Part shown: positions 24,440 through 33,772 of the stretch, piece after piece
Numbering within the stretch: position 1 is the stretch's first letter
Layout: each line of letters begins with the position of its first letter
Assembly (NCBI GenBank): GCA_017521425.1
Contig: JAFXCQ010000016.1
Coordinates: 1-64,000, forward strand
Direction: 5' to 3'
From: Clostridia bacterium
GTDB lineage: Bacteria; Bacillota; Clostridia; Oscillospirales; Acutalibacteraceae
Length of the DNA stretch: 64,000 nt
Notes under the pieces: model-generated
Databases searched by the model: none
Seen by the model: only the letters and a program-made list of their open reading frames with translations
What the model was told of the DNA's origin: nothing
Program-made: the position numbers and the translations under genes

Positions 24440-26821
24440 ATGTATCAGGTTATCAAAAGAGATGGCAAAATTTCAGGTTTTGATATAATCAAAATCACAG
24501 ACGCTATTAAAAAAGCATTTGAAGCTTGCGAAAAGCAATACAACGACAATATAATTGATTTTCTCGCTTTAAAGGTTACTGCAAACTTTGAACCAAAAAT
24601 CAGCAACAATCTTGTTGCAGTTGAAGATGTTCAGGACAGCGTAGAGTCAGTTCTTGTTCAGGCAGGTTATGCAGATGTTGCAAAAGCATATATCCTTTAC
24701 AGAAAACAACGCGAAAAAATCCGTAATATGAAATCAACAATTCTTGACTATAAGGATTTGGTTGACAGCTATGTTAAGGTTACAGACTGGCGTGTTAAAG
24801 AAAACTCAACAGTTACTTACTCTGTTGGTGGTCTTATTCTTTCAAACTCAGGTGCTATTACTGCTAACTACTGGCTTTCAGAAATATATGATGAAGAAGT
24901 TGCAAATGCTCACCGTAATGGTGATATTCACATCCACGACCTTTCAATGCTTACAGGTTACTGTGCAGGTTGGTCTTTAAAACAACTTATTAAAGAGGGC
25001 TTAGGCGGTGTTCCTGGCAAAATTACTTCTGCGCCTGCAAGCCACCTTGCAACTCTTTGCAACCAGATGGTTAACTTCTTAGGTATTATGCAGAACGAAT
25101 GGGCAGGTGCTCAGGCATTCTCATCATTCGACACATATTTAGCTCCATTTGTTAAGGTTGACAATCTTGACTACAAAGCAGTAAAAAAATGCATTGAGTC
25201 ATTTATTTTCGGTGTAAACACACCATCACGTTGGGGTACACAAGCACCATTCTCAAACATCACTTTAGACTGGACAGTTCCTGCTGACCTTAAAGATATG
25301 CCTGCTATTGTAGGTGGTAAAGAAATGGACTTCACTTATGGTGATTGTAAAGAAGAAATGGATATGGTTAACAAAGCATTCATTGAAGTTATGATTGAGG
25401 GCGATGCTCATGGTCGTGGTTTCCAATATCCAATTCCAACATATTCAATTACCCGTGATTTTGACTGGTCAGAAACTGAGAACAACAAGCTTCTCTTTGA
25501 AATGACTGCAAAATATGGTACTCCATACTTCTCAAACTATGTAAACTCAGATATGGAACCAAGCGATGTTCGTTCAATGTGCTGCAGACTTCGTCTTGAC
25601 CTTCGTGAATTAAGAAAGAAGAGTGGTGGTTTCTTCGGTAGCGGTGAAAGCACAGGTTCAATTGGTGTTGTTACAATCAACTTACCAAGAATTGCATATC
25701 TTGCTGAAAATGCAGAAGATTTCTACAAGAGACTCGATAAGCTTATGGATATTTCTGCTCGTTCACTTAAGGTTAAGAGAGGAATTATTACAAAGCTTCT
25801 TGACGAAGGTCTTTATCCATACACAAAGCGTTACCTTGGAACATTTACAAACCACTTCTCAACAATCGGTCTTATCGGTATGAACGAGGTTGGTCTTAAT
25901 GCAAAATGGCTCCGTAAAGATATGACAACAAAAGAAACACAGGAATTTGCTAAGGATGTTCTTAATCACATGAGAGAAAGACTTTCTGACTATCAGGAAG
26001 AATACGGTGACCTTTACAACTTAGAAGCAACTCCTGCTGAAAGTACAACATATCGTTTTGCAAAACACGATAAAGCAAAATATCCTGCAATTATTACTGC
26101 AAACGAAAATGGTACACCATACTATACAAACTCTTCACACTTACCTGTTGGTTACACAGCAGATATCTTTGAAGCACTTGATGCACAGGATGAACTTCAT
26201 ACTCTTTACACATCAGGTACAGTATTCCACGCATTCTTAGGTGAAAAGCTTCCTGACTGGAAGGCTGCTGCAAATCTCGTTAAGAAAATTGCAGATAACT
26301 ACAGACTTCCATACTACTCAATTTCACCAACATATACAGTTTGCTGTAACCACGGTTACATTCCAGGTGAGGTTTACACTTGCCCTGATTGTGGTGAAGC
26401 AACAGAGGTTTATAGCCGTATTACTGGTTATTATCGTCCTGTTCAGAACTTCAACGACGGTAAAGCACAAGAGTTCAAAGACAGAAGAGTTTACGATATT
26501 ATTCACTCAAGCTACGAAAAAGCAGACAGAACAGTTGACCATGCTCATTGCTGTCCTGAAGCAGAAACAAAAACTGCAGTAGCAACCAAAGACGCAACAT
26601 TTACACTTTTCGCAACAAAAACTTGCCCTAAATGTAAAATTGCTGCTCAGCTTCTCGAACAAAAAGGCATTTCTTATGAAAAACTCTTTGTTGAAGATAA
26701 TGTAGAACTCGCTAAAAAGCTTGGTTTAAAACAAGCACCATCACTTGTAATTTACAATGGTGATGAAGCAACAGTTATTTCTGATTTACCAGCAGTTAAA
26801 GAGTTTATTGAAAATATGTAA
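24440..26821 (+). CDS. Anaerobic ribonucleoside-triphosphate reductase with C-terminal glutaredoxin-like domain
   Basis: 793 residues from the ATG at 24440 after AAGGAG; the longer open frame from 24347 overlaps the promoter. An N-terminal ATP-cone (VIKRDGKISGFDIIKI) gives allosteric control. The reductase barrel follows, with 'HIHDLSMLTGYCAGW', zinc Cys pairs near VCCNHGY and CPDCGE, and the glycyl-radical loop RITGYYRP (Gly near 663). Residues ~720-793 form a glutaredoxin-like domain with CPKC at 729-732 and the cis-Pro 'QAPSLVIY'. It makes dNTPs without oxygen. The fused domain may reduce the active-site disulfide with the thioredoxin reductase encoded next door. Confidence 0.95.
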   Translation: MYQVIKRDGKISGFDIIKITDAIKKAFEACEKQYNDNIIDFLALKVTANFEPKISNNLVAVEDVQDSVESVLVQAGYADVAKAYILYRKQREKIRNMKSTILDYKDLVDSYVKVTDWRVKENSTVTYSVGGLILSNSGAITANYWLSEIYDEEVANAHRNGDIHIHDLSMLTGYCAGWSLKQLIKEGLGGVPGKITSAPASHLATLCNQMVNFLGIMQNEWAGAQAFSSFDTYLAPFVKVDNLDYKAVKKCIESFIFGVNTPSRWGTQAPFSNITLDWTVPADLKDMPAIVGGKEMDFTYGDCKEEMDMVNKAFIEVMIEGDAHGRGFQYPIPTYSITRDFDWSETENNKLLFEMTAKYGTPYFSNYVNSDMEPSDVRSMCCRLRLDLRELRKKSGGFFGSGESTGSIGVVTINLPRIAYLAENAEDFYKRLDKLMDISARSLKVKRGIITKLLDEGLYPYTKRYLGTFTNHFSTIGLIGMNEVGLNAKWLRKDMTTKETQEFAKDVLNHMRERLSDYQEEYGDLYNLEATPAESTTYRFAKHDKAKYPAIITANENGTPYYTNSSHLPVGYTADIFEALDAQDELHTLYTSGTVFHAFLGEKLPDWKAAANLVKKIADNYRLPYYSISPTYTVCCNHGYIPGEVYTCPDCGEATEVYSRITGYYRPVQNFNDGKAQEFKDRRVYDIIHSSYEKADRTVDHAHCCPEAETKTAVATKDATFTLFATKTCPKCKIAAQLLEQKGISYEKLFVEDNVELAKKLGLKQAPSLVIYNGDEATVISDLPAVKEFIENM

Positions 26822-26832
26822 TAAAATAAATT

Positions 26833-26868
26833 GGGGTTGTCAGGGTAGAAATATCTCTGATAAACCCC
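26833..26868 (+). terminator. Hairpin between nrdD and trxB
   Basis: GGGGTT/AACCCC stem with a further TCAG/CTGA pair, followed by TTTTT. Possibly an attenuator rather than a full stop, since trxB follows at once. Confidence 0.55.
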
Positions 26869-26893
26869 TTTTTAAAACAAAGGTGATTTTATT

Positions 26894-27799
26894 ATGAAAG
26901 ATATTATCATAATTGGTGCAGGTCCTGCGGGACTTACTGCGGCACTTTATGCATTAAGAGCAGGTAAAAGTGTTCTTGTTATAGAAAAAAGTACATTCGG
27001 AGGTCAGGTAACATTTTCACCAAAAATTGAAAATTATCCTGGTATTCCAGAAATGACAGGTAACGAATTTGCAGACAAGCTTCTTGACCAGGTTTTAGCT
27101 ATGGGTGCAGAGGTTGAAATGGAAAAGGTTACCGGCATTATAAATGAAGGTACAAGAAAATTAGTATTTGCAGGTGACAAGAAGTACGAAGCAAAAGCAG
27201 TTATTATTGCAGTTGGTGTAAAGCACAGACAATTAGGGTTGCAAAGAGAAAATGAACTTACAGGTAAAGGTGTTTCTTACTGTGCAGTTTGTGACGGTGC
27301 TTTTTACAATGGTCAGACAGTCGGTGTTGTAGGTGGAGGTAATTCCGCTTTGCAAGAAGCAGTTCTTCTTTCTGATATTTGTGAAAAGGTTTATGTTTTC
27401 CAGAATCTTTCGTATATGACAGGTGAAAAGAAGCTTGTGGAAATTCTTGAAACAAAAACTAATGTAGAATTTATGACAGATGTTGTTGTAAGTGATTTAA
27501 AAGGCGATGATGAATTAACAGGTGTTACTTTAAATCACACTGATGGTAGCGAAAAAGAAGTAGCATTAAACGGTCTTTTTGTTGCAATTGGTCTTGAACC
27601 ATCAAATAGTGCATTTGCTGATATGGTTGCACTTGATAGTAACGGTTACTTTGATTCTGACGAAATGTGTCTTACAAAAACAGAGGGTATTTACGTTGCA
27701 GGTGACTGTCGTAAAAAGAATATCCGTCAGATTACAACCGCAACTGCAGATGGTGCTACTGCAGCACTTGCCGCTTGCAGATATATTGATGCGTTGTAA
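26894..27799 (+). CDS. Thioredoxin reductase (TrxB-type flavoprotein)
   Basis: 301 residues, typical length. FAD-binding GAGPAGLTAALYALRAG at the N-terminus, redox-active CAVC near residue 133 (SYCAVCDGAFY), NAD(P)H motif VGGGNSALQEA, and the FAD closing motif 'YVAGDCR'. It passes electrons from NADPH (or ferredoxin in some clostridial enzymes) to thioredoxin or glutaredoxin-like domains; the domain fused to NrdD is an obvious local acceptor. AAAGGTGAT precedes the ATG. Confidence 0.92.
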   Translation: MKDIIIIGAGPAGLTAALYALRAGKSVLVIEKSTFGGQVTFSPKIENYPGIPEMTGNEFADKLLDQVLAMGAEVEMEKVTGIINEGTRKLVFAGDKKYEAKAVIIAVGVKHRQLGLQRENELTGKGVSYCAVCDGAFYNGQTVGVVGGGNSALQEAVLLSDICEKVYVFQNLSYMTGEKKLVEILETKTNVEFMTDVVVSDLKGDDELTGVTLNHTDGSEKEVALNGLFVAIGLEPSNSAFADMVALDSNGYFDSDEMCLTKTEGIYVAGDCRKKNIRQITTATADGATAALAACRYIDAL

Positions 27800-27885
27800 T
27801 AATAAAAAATAATGGTTGTATGAGTCAGGTTAGAAAGGAAGCTTGATTTATATAATCTTAAAATATAAAATGCCAATACAAAGCG

Positions 27886-27920
27886 AAAACAACGATAAGT
27901 GTCTAACTTGTCGTTGTTTT
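27886..27920 (+). terminator. trxB terminator
   Basis: AAAACAACGATAAGT pairs with ACTTGTCGTTGTTTT (one G-U pair), followed by TGTTATT. Confidence 0.65.
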
Positions 27921-27925
27921 TGTTA

Positions 27926-27954
27926 TTGAAAATATAAATAATATGTGATATTAT
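27926..27954 (+). promoter_or_regulatory. Promoter of the membrane protein at 28010
   Basis: TTGAAA (27926-27931), 17-bp spacer, TATTAT (27949-27954). Confidence 0.5.
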
Positions 27955-28009
27955 TAAACTATAGACAAAAGTTTGATTGGGAGAAAAAATTATAAAAGGG
28001 TGAATTATT

Positions 28010-28633
28010 ATGAAATTAAGTGCAACAGAAAAAATTATGAAGGTCTGGGGTTGGATATCGCTTGTAATACTAATTCTTGGGATACCTACATATTTTATAA
28101 ATTTCTTTATTTTAAAACAGGAAATTGAGTTTTCACTATTTATACCATTGATTGTTTCAAGCTTAGTTGAAATGCTTTTATCGGTTGCTTTGATTCGTTG
28201 CAAAAAAGATTCATTTTTAGTTGTTGCTATGGCTGGTCAGGTGCTGTACAGAATGGTGTCAATTATTATGAATTTATCATCAGTTTCAGTGTTAGCATTT
28301 ATCAACCTTGCAGTTTATGTAGTCCTCTTGTTGTTTGTAGCGGTAAATTGTATTGAAAAGCTTTCAGGATACAGAATAAAAGTAAATAAATTCTGGTTTG
28401 TACCGGTTATTGTAATGGTCGTTGTTTCTATAATAGGCTTTATTATGGATTTGAATGAAAAAATTTCCAATACAGCCGTATATGAAAATGTTCAGAATGC
28501 AGGAAATGAAATTGCAGTGCAGACATTCTCGTTAAGTATAGGTGTTTCGAGTACTATATTAGGAATTTTACCATACATATTATTATGCTATTGGATCTAT
28601 AAAAGTTATAAGACAGAAACAGAATTTGAATAA
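28010..28633 (+). CDS. Polytopic membrane protein of unknown function
   Basis: 207 residues with about six hydrophobic segments (roughly 15-36, 44-62, 68-88, 94-113, 126-145 and 173-195) separated by short charged loops. I do not recognise the family. GGGTGA precedes the ATG. It stands alone between terminators at 27886 and 28683. Confidence 0.7.
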   Translation: MKLSATEKIMKVWGWISLVILILGIPTYFINFFILKQEIEFSLFIPLIVSSLVEMLLSVALIRCKKDSFLVVAMAGQVLYRMVSIIMNLSSVSVLAFINLAVYVVLLLFVAVNCIEKLSGYRIKVNKFWFVPVIVMVVVSIIGFIMDLNEKISNTAVYENVQNAGNEIAVQTFSLSIGVSSTILGILPYILLCYWIYKSYKTETEFE

Positions 28634-28682
28634 AATAAGGGGATATAAAAAACGCAGACCGTATAAAACCAACTATAGTAAT

Positions 28683-28715
28683 GGGTTCCATAGGTTTATA
28701 AAGCCTATAGAACCC
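28683..28715 (+). terminator. Intrinsic terminator
   Basis: GGGTTCCATAGGTTT pairs with AAGCCTATAGAACCC (two G-U pairs), followed by TTTTAAAA. Ends the membrane protein gene. Confidence 0.6.
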
Positions 28716-28765
28716 TTTTAAAATACAGAAAATCTAAAATTTATGAAAAATTATGTCTTTATACT

Positions 28766-28852
28766 ACGAACAAACTTCGTCACTCGACGTACCTTTGTAC
28801 GACTTCGGGCAAACAAAATCAAGTCTTCGCCTTGATTTTGCTCAGTTTGTCC
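28766..28852. repeat. String of small palindromes
   Basis: Three hairpins in a row: ACGAA/TTCGT (28766-28780), CGTAC/GTACG (28788-28801) and CAAAATCAAG/CTTGATTTTG (28814-28840, loop TCTTCGC), the last nested within GGGCAAAC/GTTTGTCC. No gene. The style resembles the cluster at 1-185. Confidence 0.5.
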
Positions 28853-28885
28853 GTTTTGCATCTTTTTTCTTATCCCCTGAAAATG

Positions 28886-28914
28886 AGCTGTAAAAAACGG
28901 AAGTTTTTACAGCT
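28886..28914 (-). terminator. Terminator of the double-flavodoxin gene
   Basis: AGCTGTAAAAA/TTTTTACAGCT hairpin directly beyond the minus-strand gene that ends at 28921. Confidence 0.55.
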
Positions 28915-28920
28915 TATTTG

Positions 28921-30273
28921 TTATTTCCCCATTCTTTTCTTTGCACTTTCAAGTGCTTTCTGGTACGGCATTAACATTCCTTCGTTCATTTTATCGCCCA
29001 TTTTAGATTTCATTTTTTCTGAAGATAGCATACCACCTACTAAATACATTAAAAGCATACGCTTCCATTGTTTTTGTGGGAAGTCATACTGATTATGAGA
29101 TTTATAGAATTTGTGGTCGGCTTTCATCATACCCTGCATAATCCATATTAAATCTCTGAAAACTTTCATACCACCAATTCCATAGAAATTTTGTGGTAAA
29201 AGAATTTTCTTTTCTAATGCGTAGTCTAATTTCTTTGCTAATTTATCAATGGTCTCGTTTGCATCTTCTTCATTTGTAGCAACACCGCAAAGGAAGTTGT
29301 GGCCAACCTCTGCTCTTGCTTCAATAATAGTTTTAAGGTTTTCTTCAACACTTAAATGACCATTTACAATGTAACCTATTGGCATACCGATTGTAACAGT
29401 TCTGTGACCGTTGCAGAATTGTCTGTCATCATACATTTTAAATCTTGCACCCATTGAGTGGTCTTTGATTGTGAATGCGTAAATAATAGACTCTGCCTTT
29501 TGAATATCATTTCTTAAAAATTCATCGAAATTGTCTTTGTAAACGCATTTGCCTGAAACTGCACAGTTAAAGCAACCAAGGCAACCACCCTTGAATGGAT
29601 AATCTTTAATATTTACAATTCTTGTCTTTTTAGTGCATTTTGCTCTGAACCGGGTAATCATATTTTTAAGTGCTACATCGCTATCGTCACAGTCAGTAAC
29701 AATAACAACGTCACCTGATTTTTCATCGTTGCATTCAATTACTTCTGCGTTTGAAAGCGTTACGAGTGAATTTATTTTAATTTCTTTTTCGTAAATGTTG
29801 TTTTCAACGTTGAACATAACAAAATCGAAGAATTCTTCTGCCTGCGTTTGACCTTGTTCAGTAGATAAATCATCCATATCTGCAGAAAGACCTTTAATAT
29901 ATTTAAGACCTAAATCAAAGCAGTTGTCTTTAATATAGCGGTGTGCAGTAATATCATAAAAATGCTTTGAAGTAGTAAATTGTGTTGCAAATTTTTTACT
30001 TAAATCTAAATTTGCATCCTTTAAAAGCTCAATAAATCTATGAAGCTGACAAGGTGCAACAAATGTATAAACAGGGTAAGAAAAAACGAGTAAATCAGCT
30101 TTTTTTACTTCTTCAATTGCTTTACTGAAATCTTTTTCTAAAGCCTTTATTTTTTGCCCTGCATCAAGAATAGAAAATTTGTGCTCAGGGTGCAAAATCT
30201 TTAAATAATTTGTAGTTTGTAAAGTAATACTGTTTTGCCCTTTAGGACTACCGTTGATAATTAAGATGTTCAT
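28921..30273 (-). CDS. Two-domain flavodoxin-like NAD(P)H oxidoreductase
   Basis: 450 residues from the ATG at 30273 (GGAG upstream; the GTG at 30282 abuts the ribosome site). The N-terminal domain begins 'MNILIINGSPKGQNSIT', the FMN-binding start of the NADPH-dependent FMN reductase/flavodoxin family. A second, diverged copy follows from about residue 190 ('VVIVTDCDDSDVALKN') and includes a Cys cluster 'GGCLGCFNCAVSGKCVY' reminiscent of iron-sulfur flavoproteins. Internal duplication with one domain keeping the FMN loop suggests an electron-transfer flavoprotein; substrate unknown. Confidence 0.8.
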   Translation of the reverse strand: MNILIINGSPKGQNSITLQTTNYLKILHPEHKFSILDAGQKIKALEKDFSKAIEEVKKADLLVFSYPVYTFVAPCQLHRFIELLKDANLDLSKKFATQFTTSKHFYDITAHRYIKDNCFDLGLKYIKGLSADMDDLSTEQGQTQAEEFFDFVMFNVENNIYEKEIKINSLVTLSNAEVIECNDEKSGDVVIVTDCDDSDVALKNMITRFRAKCTKKTRIVNIKDYPFKGGCLGCFNCAVSGKCVYKDNFDEFLRNDIQKAESIIYAFTIKDHSMGARFKMYDDRQFCNGHRTVTIGMPIGYIVNGHLSVEENLKTIIEARAEVGHNFLCGVATNEEDANETIDKLAKKLDYALEKKILLPQNFYGIGGMKVFRDLIWIMQGMMKADHKFYKSHNQYDFPQKQWKRMLLMYLVGGMLSSEKMKSKMGDKMNEGMLMPYQKALESAKKRMGK

Positions 30274-30397
30274 AAAATCCACTCCAAAAGTAAACTTCGT
30301 TTTATTATAGCACTAATATCACTTTTTTTCAAATAAACTTGACAAACCACGGCATTTTTGTAAATATAGATATAGTAAAAAACAAAGGAGGATTTTT

Positions 30398-31426
30398 ATG
30401 TCTGCATTTTTTATGAGTGTAGTTGCTTTTTTTACTTCGCTTGCAACCATTGTTACAGGATTTTTAGGGCTTGATATTAGTTCATCTGACAAAAAGGTTG
30501 AAAACTTTAAGGTTACAACTTACATAAGGGGTGACTATATTCAGGAAGAAAACAGTCTTTATAGTGAAGATTTTGATATTATTACTGACGTTATTCTTTT
30601 TGAGTGTGCGTCTTTTGATAATAAGGGTAATATTGTTTATGAAAAAGATAAATTAGAAACAGCGTTAAAAAATATCAGAAATGCAATAGGCGAACGAGAT
30701 ATAAATATTACGCTTAATCTTTTAGGCCCCGAATGGCATTCAGAGTCAGACATATGGGAAGAACAGATGGAAGCACAAAGTGACGAATATAACAAGGCGT
30801 TTAAAAGTGGTGTTTTAGAAGATAACATCATCAAAGTGCTCAAAGAATACGACTTTGATGGTGTGCATTTTGATTATGAATATCCACTTTCAAAAAATGC
30901 GTGGAAAGAATACAATAAGTTTTTAGTTTCTCTTAATGAAAAGTTAGGAGATTACACATTAGGCGTTGCTTGTAGTGACTGGAATATAAAATTCAGTTTA
31001 GCCGCAATTGAAGCGGTTGATACTTTTGAACTTATGGTTTATGACTTTAACGATGAAGAAGGCAAGCACGCGACCTTTGAGCAAACAATTGACCTTGTGA
31101 ATAAGGTCGGGCTTCACGGAATACCACAAGAAAAAGTTAATGTAGGGCTTCCGTTTTATTCAAGGCCCACTGATATGTCGGGGTATTGGTATGGTTATAA
31201 TGGTTACTATGAAAAAATAGATGAAAATGGCTGGTATCATTGTGACGAAATAAATAAAGATTTTTGGTTTAATACACCGGAAGTTATAGAAAAGAAAACA
31301 GAGTATGCGGTAAACAATGGTTTCGGCGGTGTGATGATATGGCACTATAACTGCGATTTGCCCTCAACTCACGAAGATTCGCTATTAAAAGCAATTGATA
31401 ATGCATTAAACAGGAGTCAGGCATAA
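30398..31426 (+). CDS. GH18-family glycosidase-like protein, membrane-anchored or secreted
   Basis: 342 residues. A hydrophobic N-terminal segment (residues ~3-25) serves as anchor or signal. The rest is a GH18 TIM barrel: the catalytic strand reads FDGVHFDYEYP, i.e. DxxDxDxE with His at the second Asp but the proton-donating Glu retained; 'LMVYDFNDE' and the late 'GGVMIWHYNCD' strand also fit. GH18 members cut chitin, N-glycans or cortex peptidoglycan; the nearest roles in spore formers are cell-wall or spore-coat related, but the substrate here is open. AAAGGAGG precedes the ATG. Confidence 0.85.
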   Translation: MSAFFMSVVAFFTSLATIVTGFLGLDISSSDKKVENFKVTTYIRGDYIQEENSLYSEDFDIITDVILFECASFDNKGNIVYEKDKLETALKNIRNAIGERDINITLNLLGPEWHSESDIWEEQMEAQSDEYNKAFKSGVLEDNIIKVLKEYDFDGVHFDYEYPLSKNAWKEYNKFLVSLNEKLGDYTLGVACSDWNIKFSLAAIEAVDTFELMVYDFNDEEGKHATFEQTIDLVNKVGLHGIPQEKVNVGLPFYSRPTDMSGYWYGYNGYYEKIDENGWYHCDEINKDFWFNTPEVIEKKTEYAVNNGFGGVMIWHYNCDLPSTHEDSLLKAIDNALNRSQA

Positions 31427-31440
31427 GAAAGCAAAAAATA

Positions 31441-31483
31441 ACTCTATCATTTTTTAGTTTACAAAAACTTTAAATGATAGAGT
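31441..31483. repeat. Dispersed hairpin repeat, copy 5
   Basis: ACTCTATCATTT (31441-31452) pairs with 31472-31483, inner AGTTT/AAACT, followed by CTTTTTATTTT. It ends the GH18 gene. Words 'acaactgacaactagtaac' follow. Confidence 0.7.
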
Positions 31484-31529
31484 CTTTTTATTTTATAACA
31501 CTACAACTGACAACTAGTAACTAGCCACT

Positions 31530-31565
31530 GCAAATGCAAAATTAAAGCTTTAATTTTGCATTTGC
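31530..31565. repeat. Perfect 36-bp palindrome at the end of the GH2 gene
   Basis: Arms GCAAATGCAAAATTAAAG and its exact complement, no spacer. The minus-strand GH2 stop codon (31544-31542) lies inside it, so the last residues (AKLKL) are palindrome-coded. Confidence 0.75.
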
Positions 31566-33314
31566 TGCTTTCATCATTTCAGGTGAAACTTTTATAACTT
31601 CACGGTCATAAGTGAGAAGTCCGTTGAGTTCGTCTTCAACATCACTTACTTCTGTATAAATTGTTGCAGAAAGACCTTTTTCTTTCATACATTTATAAAT
31701 TCTGTCTTCGTAAAGATGTTTGATTGCAGCGTCAAATTTTTCTTGTGCGTAATATTTTCTGTAACCAAAGAATTTTTCTTTGTTGTATGTGTGACCTCTG
31801 AAACGCATTGAGTAGCCACCGAATTCTGTAAGACCAATAGGTCTTATGTCGTCCTTGTTGAATTTCGGGAACATAAATGGTGTAAAGTAAATGTGGAAGC
31901 TATTTACGTCACCTGCACCATGGTCAACCCAACCACTTGCGTGGTCAATGAGTCTTGTAGGGTCTTTTTGTCTATAAAATTCACATGCTTTAACAGAGTC
32001 AAATTGTCCCCAAGCTTCATTGAAAGGAGTCCAGAGAGCGAGTGAAGGAACATTGTAAAGAAGGTTTATCATTTCTTCTGAATCTTTAAAATATTCTTCT
32101 CTGCCTTTTTCATCTGTTCTTGCGTAGAATAAATAATTGCGTTTACCGTCAGGTACTCTGCCCACTTTTTTATTGTTAAAGAGCATACCAAGGAATGGTA
32201 ATGTACCAATAGCAAGGAAATTGTATTTTCCGCCACCGTTAACCATATCCTGCCATACAATCATACCAAGTCTGTCACAGTGGTAGTACCAACGAAGTGG
32301 CTCAATTTTAATGTGCTTTCTTAATGTGTTGAAGCCTAAATCTTTCATTGTCTGAATGTCATAAATCAAAGCATCGTCAGAAGGTGCTGTGTAAAGACCG
32401 TCTGACCAGTAACCCTGGTCTAAAAGACCGTTGAAGAAATATGGCTTATTGTTAAGCATAAATCTTGGTGTGCCATTTGAGTCAAAGCCTGTGCTGAATT
32501 TTCTCATAGCAAAGTAGCTGTCAACTCTGTCTTCACCTGCAGCAAATTTAATATCGTAAAGGTATGGATTCTCCGGTGACCAGAGCTCGTAGTTTTCGAG
32601 TTTAATTGTACCTTTACCATCTGTGAGTTTTGTAGCAGCAATCATTTTATTTTTATCCATAATCATAACGCCTACTTCTGGCATTATTTCATTCGAATAT
32701 GCTACTTCAACCTGTAATTCATTTTTATCAATATCAGGAGTGAGCTTTATATTTGTAATATAATCGTAAGGGACTTCTTCAAGCCATACTGTCTGCCAAA
32801 TACCTGACTGTGGTGTGTACCAGATTCCACCACGGTTAAAGGTCTGTTTACCACGAGCCTGTGAACCTGTTTCTGTAGGGTCGGTAACAGTAACTCTCAA
32901 GTCATTTTCACCATTTAAAATCAATGCGGTAACATCAAATGAAAATGGTAAGTAACCACCGGTGTGTTCACCAACAACTGTACCATTTAAAGAGACTGTG
33001 CATTTATAATCAACTGCACCGAAGTGTAAAAGCACTTTTGATTTTGTTTTTGTAAAGTTGAAAAGCTTCTGATAGTAAAGTGTATCAGTTGGTTGAACTA
33101 ATTTTTCAACACCGCTTAAAATTGCTTCAGGGCTGAAGGGAACAACAATTTCACCCTGATAACCGCTGAATTTTTTGTTCTCACCATAAATAGCATAATT
33201 CCATATACCATTTAAGCAAATAAAACTGTCACGCTTGAATTGTGGTCTTGGATAATCGTTAAGTGGGCAGTTTTTGTCTAAAACTTTACCCCATCTTGTC
33301 AATAATCTTTCCAT
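31542..33314 (-). CDS. GH2-family beta-glycosidase (short form)
   Basis: 590 residues: jelly-roll sugar-binding domain ('LLHFGAVDYKCTVSLNG', residues ~90-160), an Ig-like domain, then a TIM barrel with 'IVWQDMVNGGG', acid/base Glu in TPFNEAWGQF and nucleophile Glu in GLTEFGGYS. This is the layout of GH2 beta-galactosidase/beta-glucuronidase relatives. No signal peptide, so cytoplasmic. GGAGGG precedes the ATG. Specific substrate is not determinable; a plant or host beta-galactoside is plausible with the neighbouring glycosidases. Confidence 0.88.
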   Translation of the reverse strand: MERLLTRWGKVLDKNCPLNDYPRPQFKRDSFICLNGIWNYAIYGENKKFSGYQGEIVVPFSPEAILSGVEKLVQPTDTLYYQKLFNFTKTKSKVLLHFGAVDYKCTVSLNGTVVGEHTGGYLPFSFDVTALILNGENDLRVTVTDPTETGSQARGKQTFNRGGIWYTPQSGIWQTVWLEEVPYDYITNIKLTPDIDKNELQVEVAYSNEIMPEVGVMIMDKNKMIAATKLTDGKGTIKLENYELWSPENPYLYDIKFAAGEDRVDSYFAMRKFSTGFDSNGTPRFMLNNKPYFFNGLLDQGYWSDGLYTAPSDDALIYDIQTMKDLGFNTLRKHIKIEPLRWYYHCDRLGMIVWQDMVNGGGKYNFLAIGTLPFLGMLFNNKKVGRVPDGKRNYLFYARTDEKGREEYFKDSEEMINLLYNVPSLALWTPFNEAWGQFDSVKACEFYRQKDPTRLIDHASGWVDHGAGDVNSFHIYFTPFMFPKFNKDDIRPIGLTEFGGYSMRFRGHTYNKEKFFGYRKYYAQEKFDAAIKHLYEDRIYKCMKEKGLSATIYTEVSDVEDELNGLLTYDREVIKVSPEMMKAANAKLKL

Positions 33315-33436
33315 AATACCCTCCGAAAAGAAATTTAATTACATACACATTTATTTTAACATAAAAGCGCTTGTTTTTCAATAAAAATCACCAAAATAGT
33401 GGAGTTGGAATAAAATGCACTATAGGGGGTGTTTTT

Positions 33437-33772
33437 TTGAATACAGAAATATTTACGCTGATATTTGCGATAATAGGAATTTTAAGTATTTTAAGATTTT
33501 TGATTTTTAAGTTTATTACGTTTAAAGAAGAACAGTTTACATTATTATTGCCCGTTCATAAAGAAAATGAAGGAATTTTTAGTCGCATAGAAAATTTAAG
33601 AGAATTTCTTGACTTTTCGGGAATACATAAAAAATGCACCGTAGTAATTATAAACTACGGTGTAAGTGAAGAATTCTTAGAAAAAATTGACTCGATGTAT
33701 GGCTATTATGGATTTTTGAAAATAATAGATAAAGAAAATGCAGGGGAGAGATTAAAAGAAATCATAAGTTAA
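33437..33772 (+). CDS. Small membrane-anchored hypothetical protein
   Basis: 111 residues from a TTG at 33437, which has AGGGGGTG upstream; the longer frame from 33371 lacks a ribosome site. One hydrophobic helix at residues ~5-27 (IFTLIFAIIGILSILRFLIF) is followed by a ~75-residue soluble part ('FTLLLPVHKENEGIFSRIENL') with a glycosyltransferase-like strand-helix feel but no diagnostic motif. It overlaps the convergent tatD gene by 11 bp. Function unknown. Confidence 0.6.
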   Translation: MNTEIFTLIFAIIGILSILRFLIFKFITFKEEQFTLLLPVHKENEGIFSRIENLREFLDFSGIHKKCTVVIINYGVSEEFLEKIDSMYGYYGFLKIIDKENAGERLKEIIS

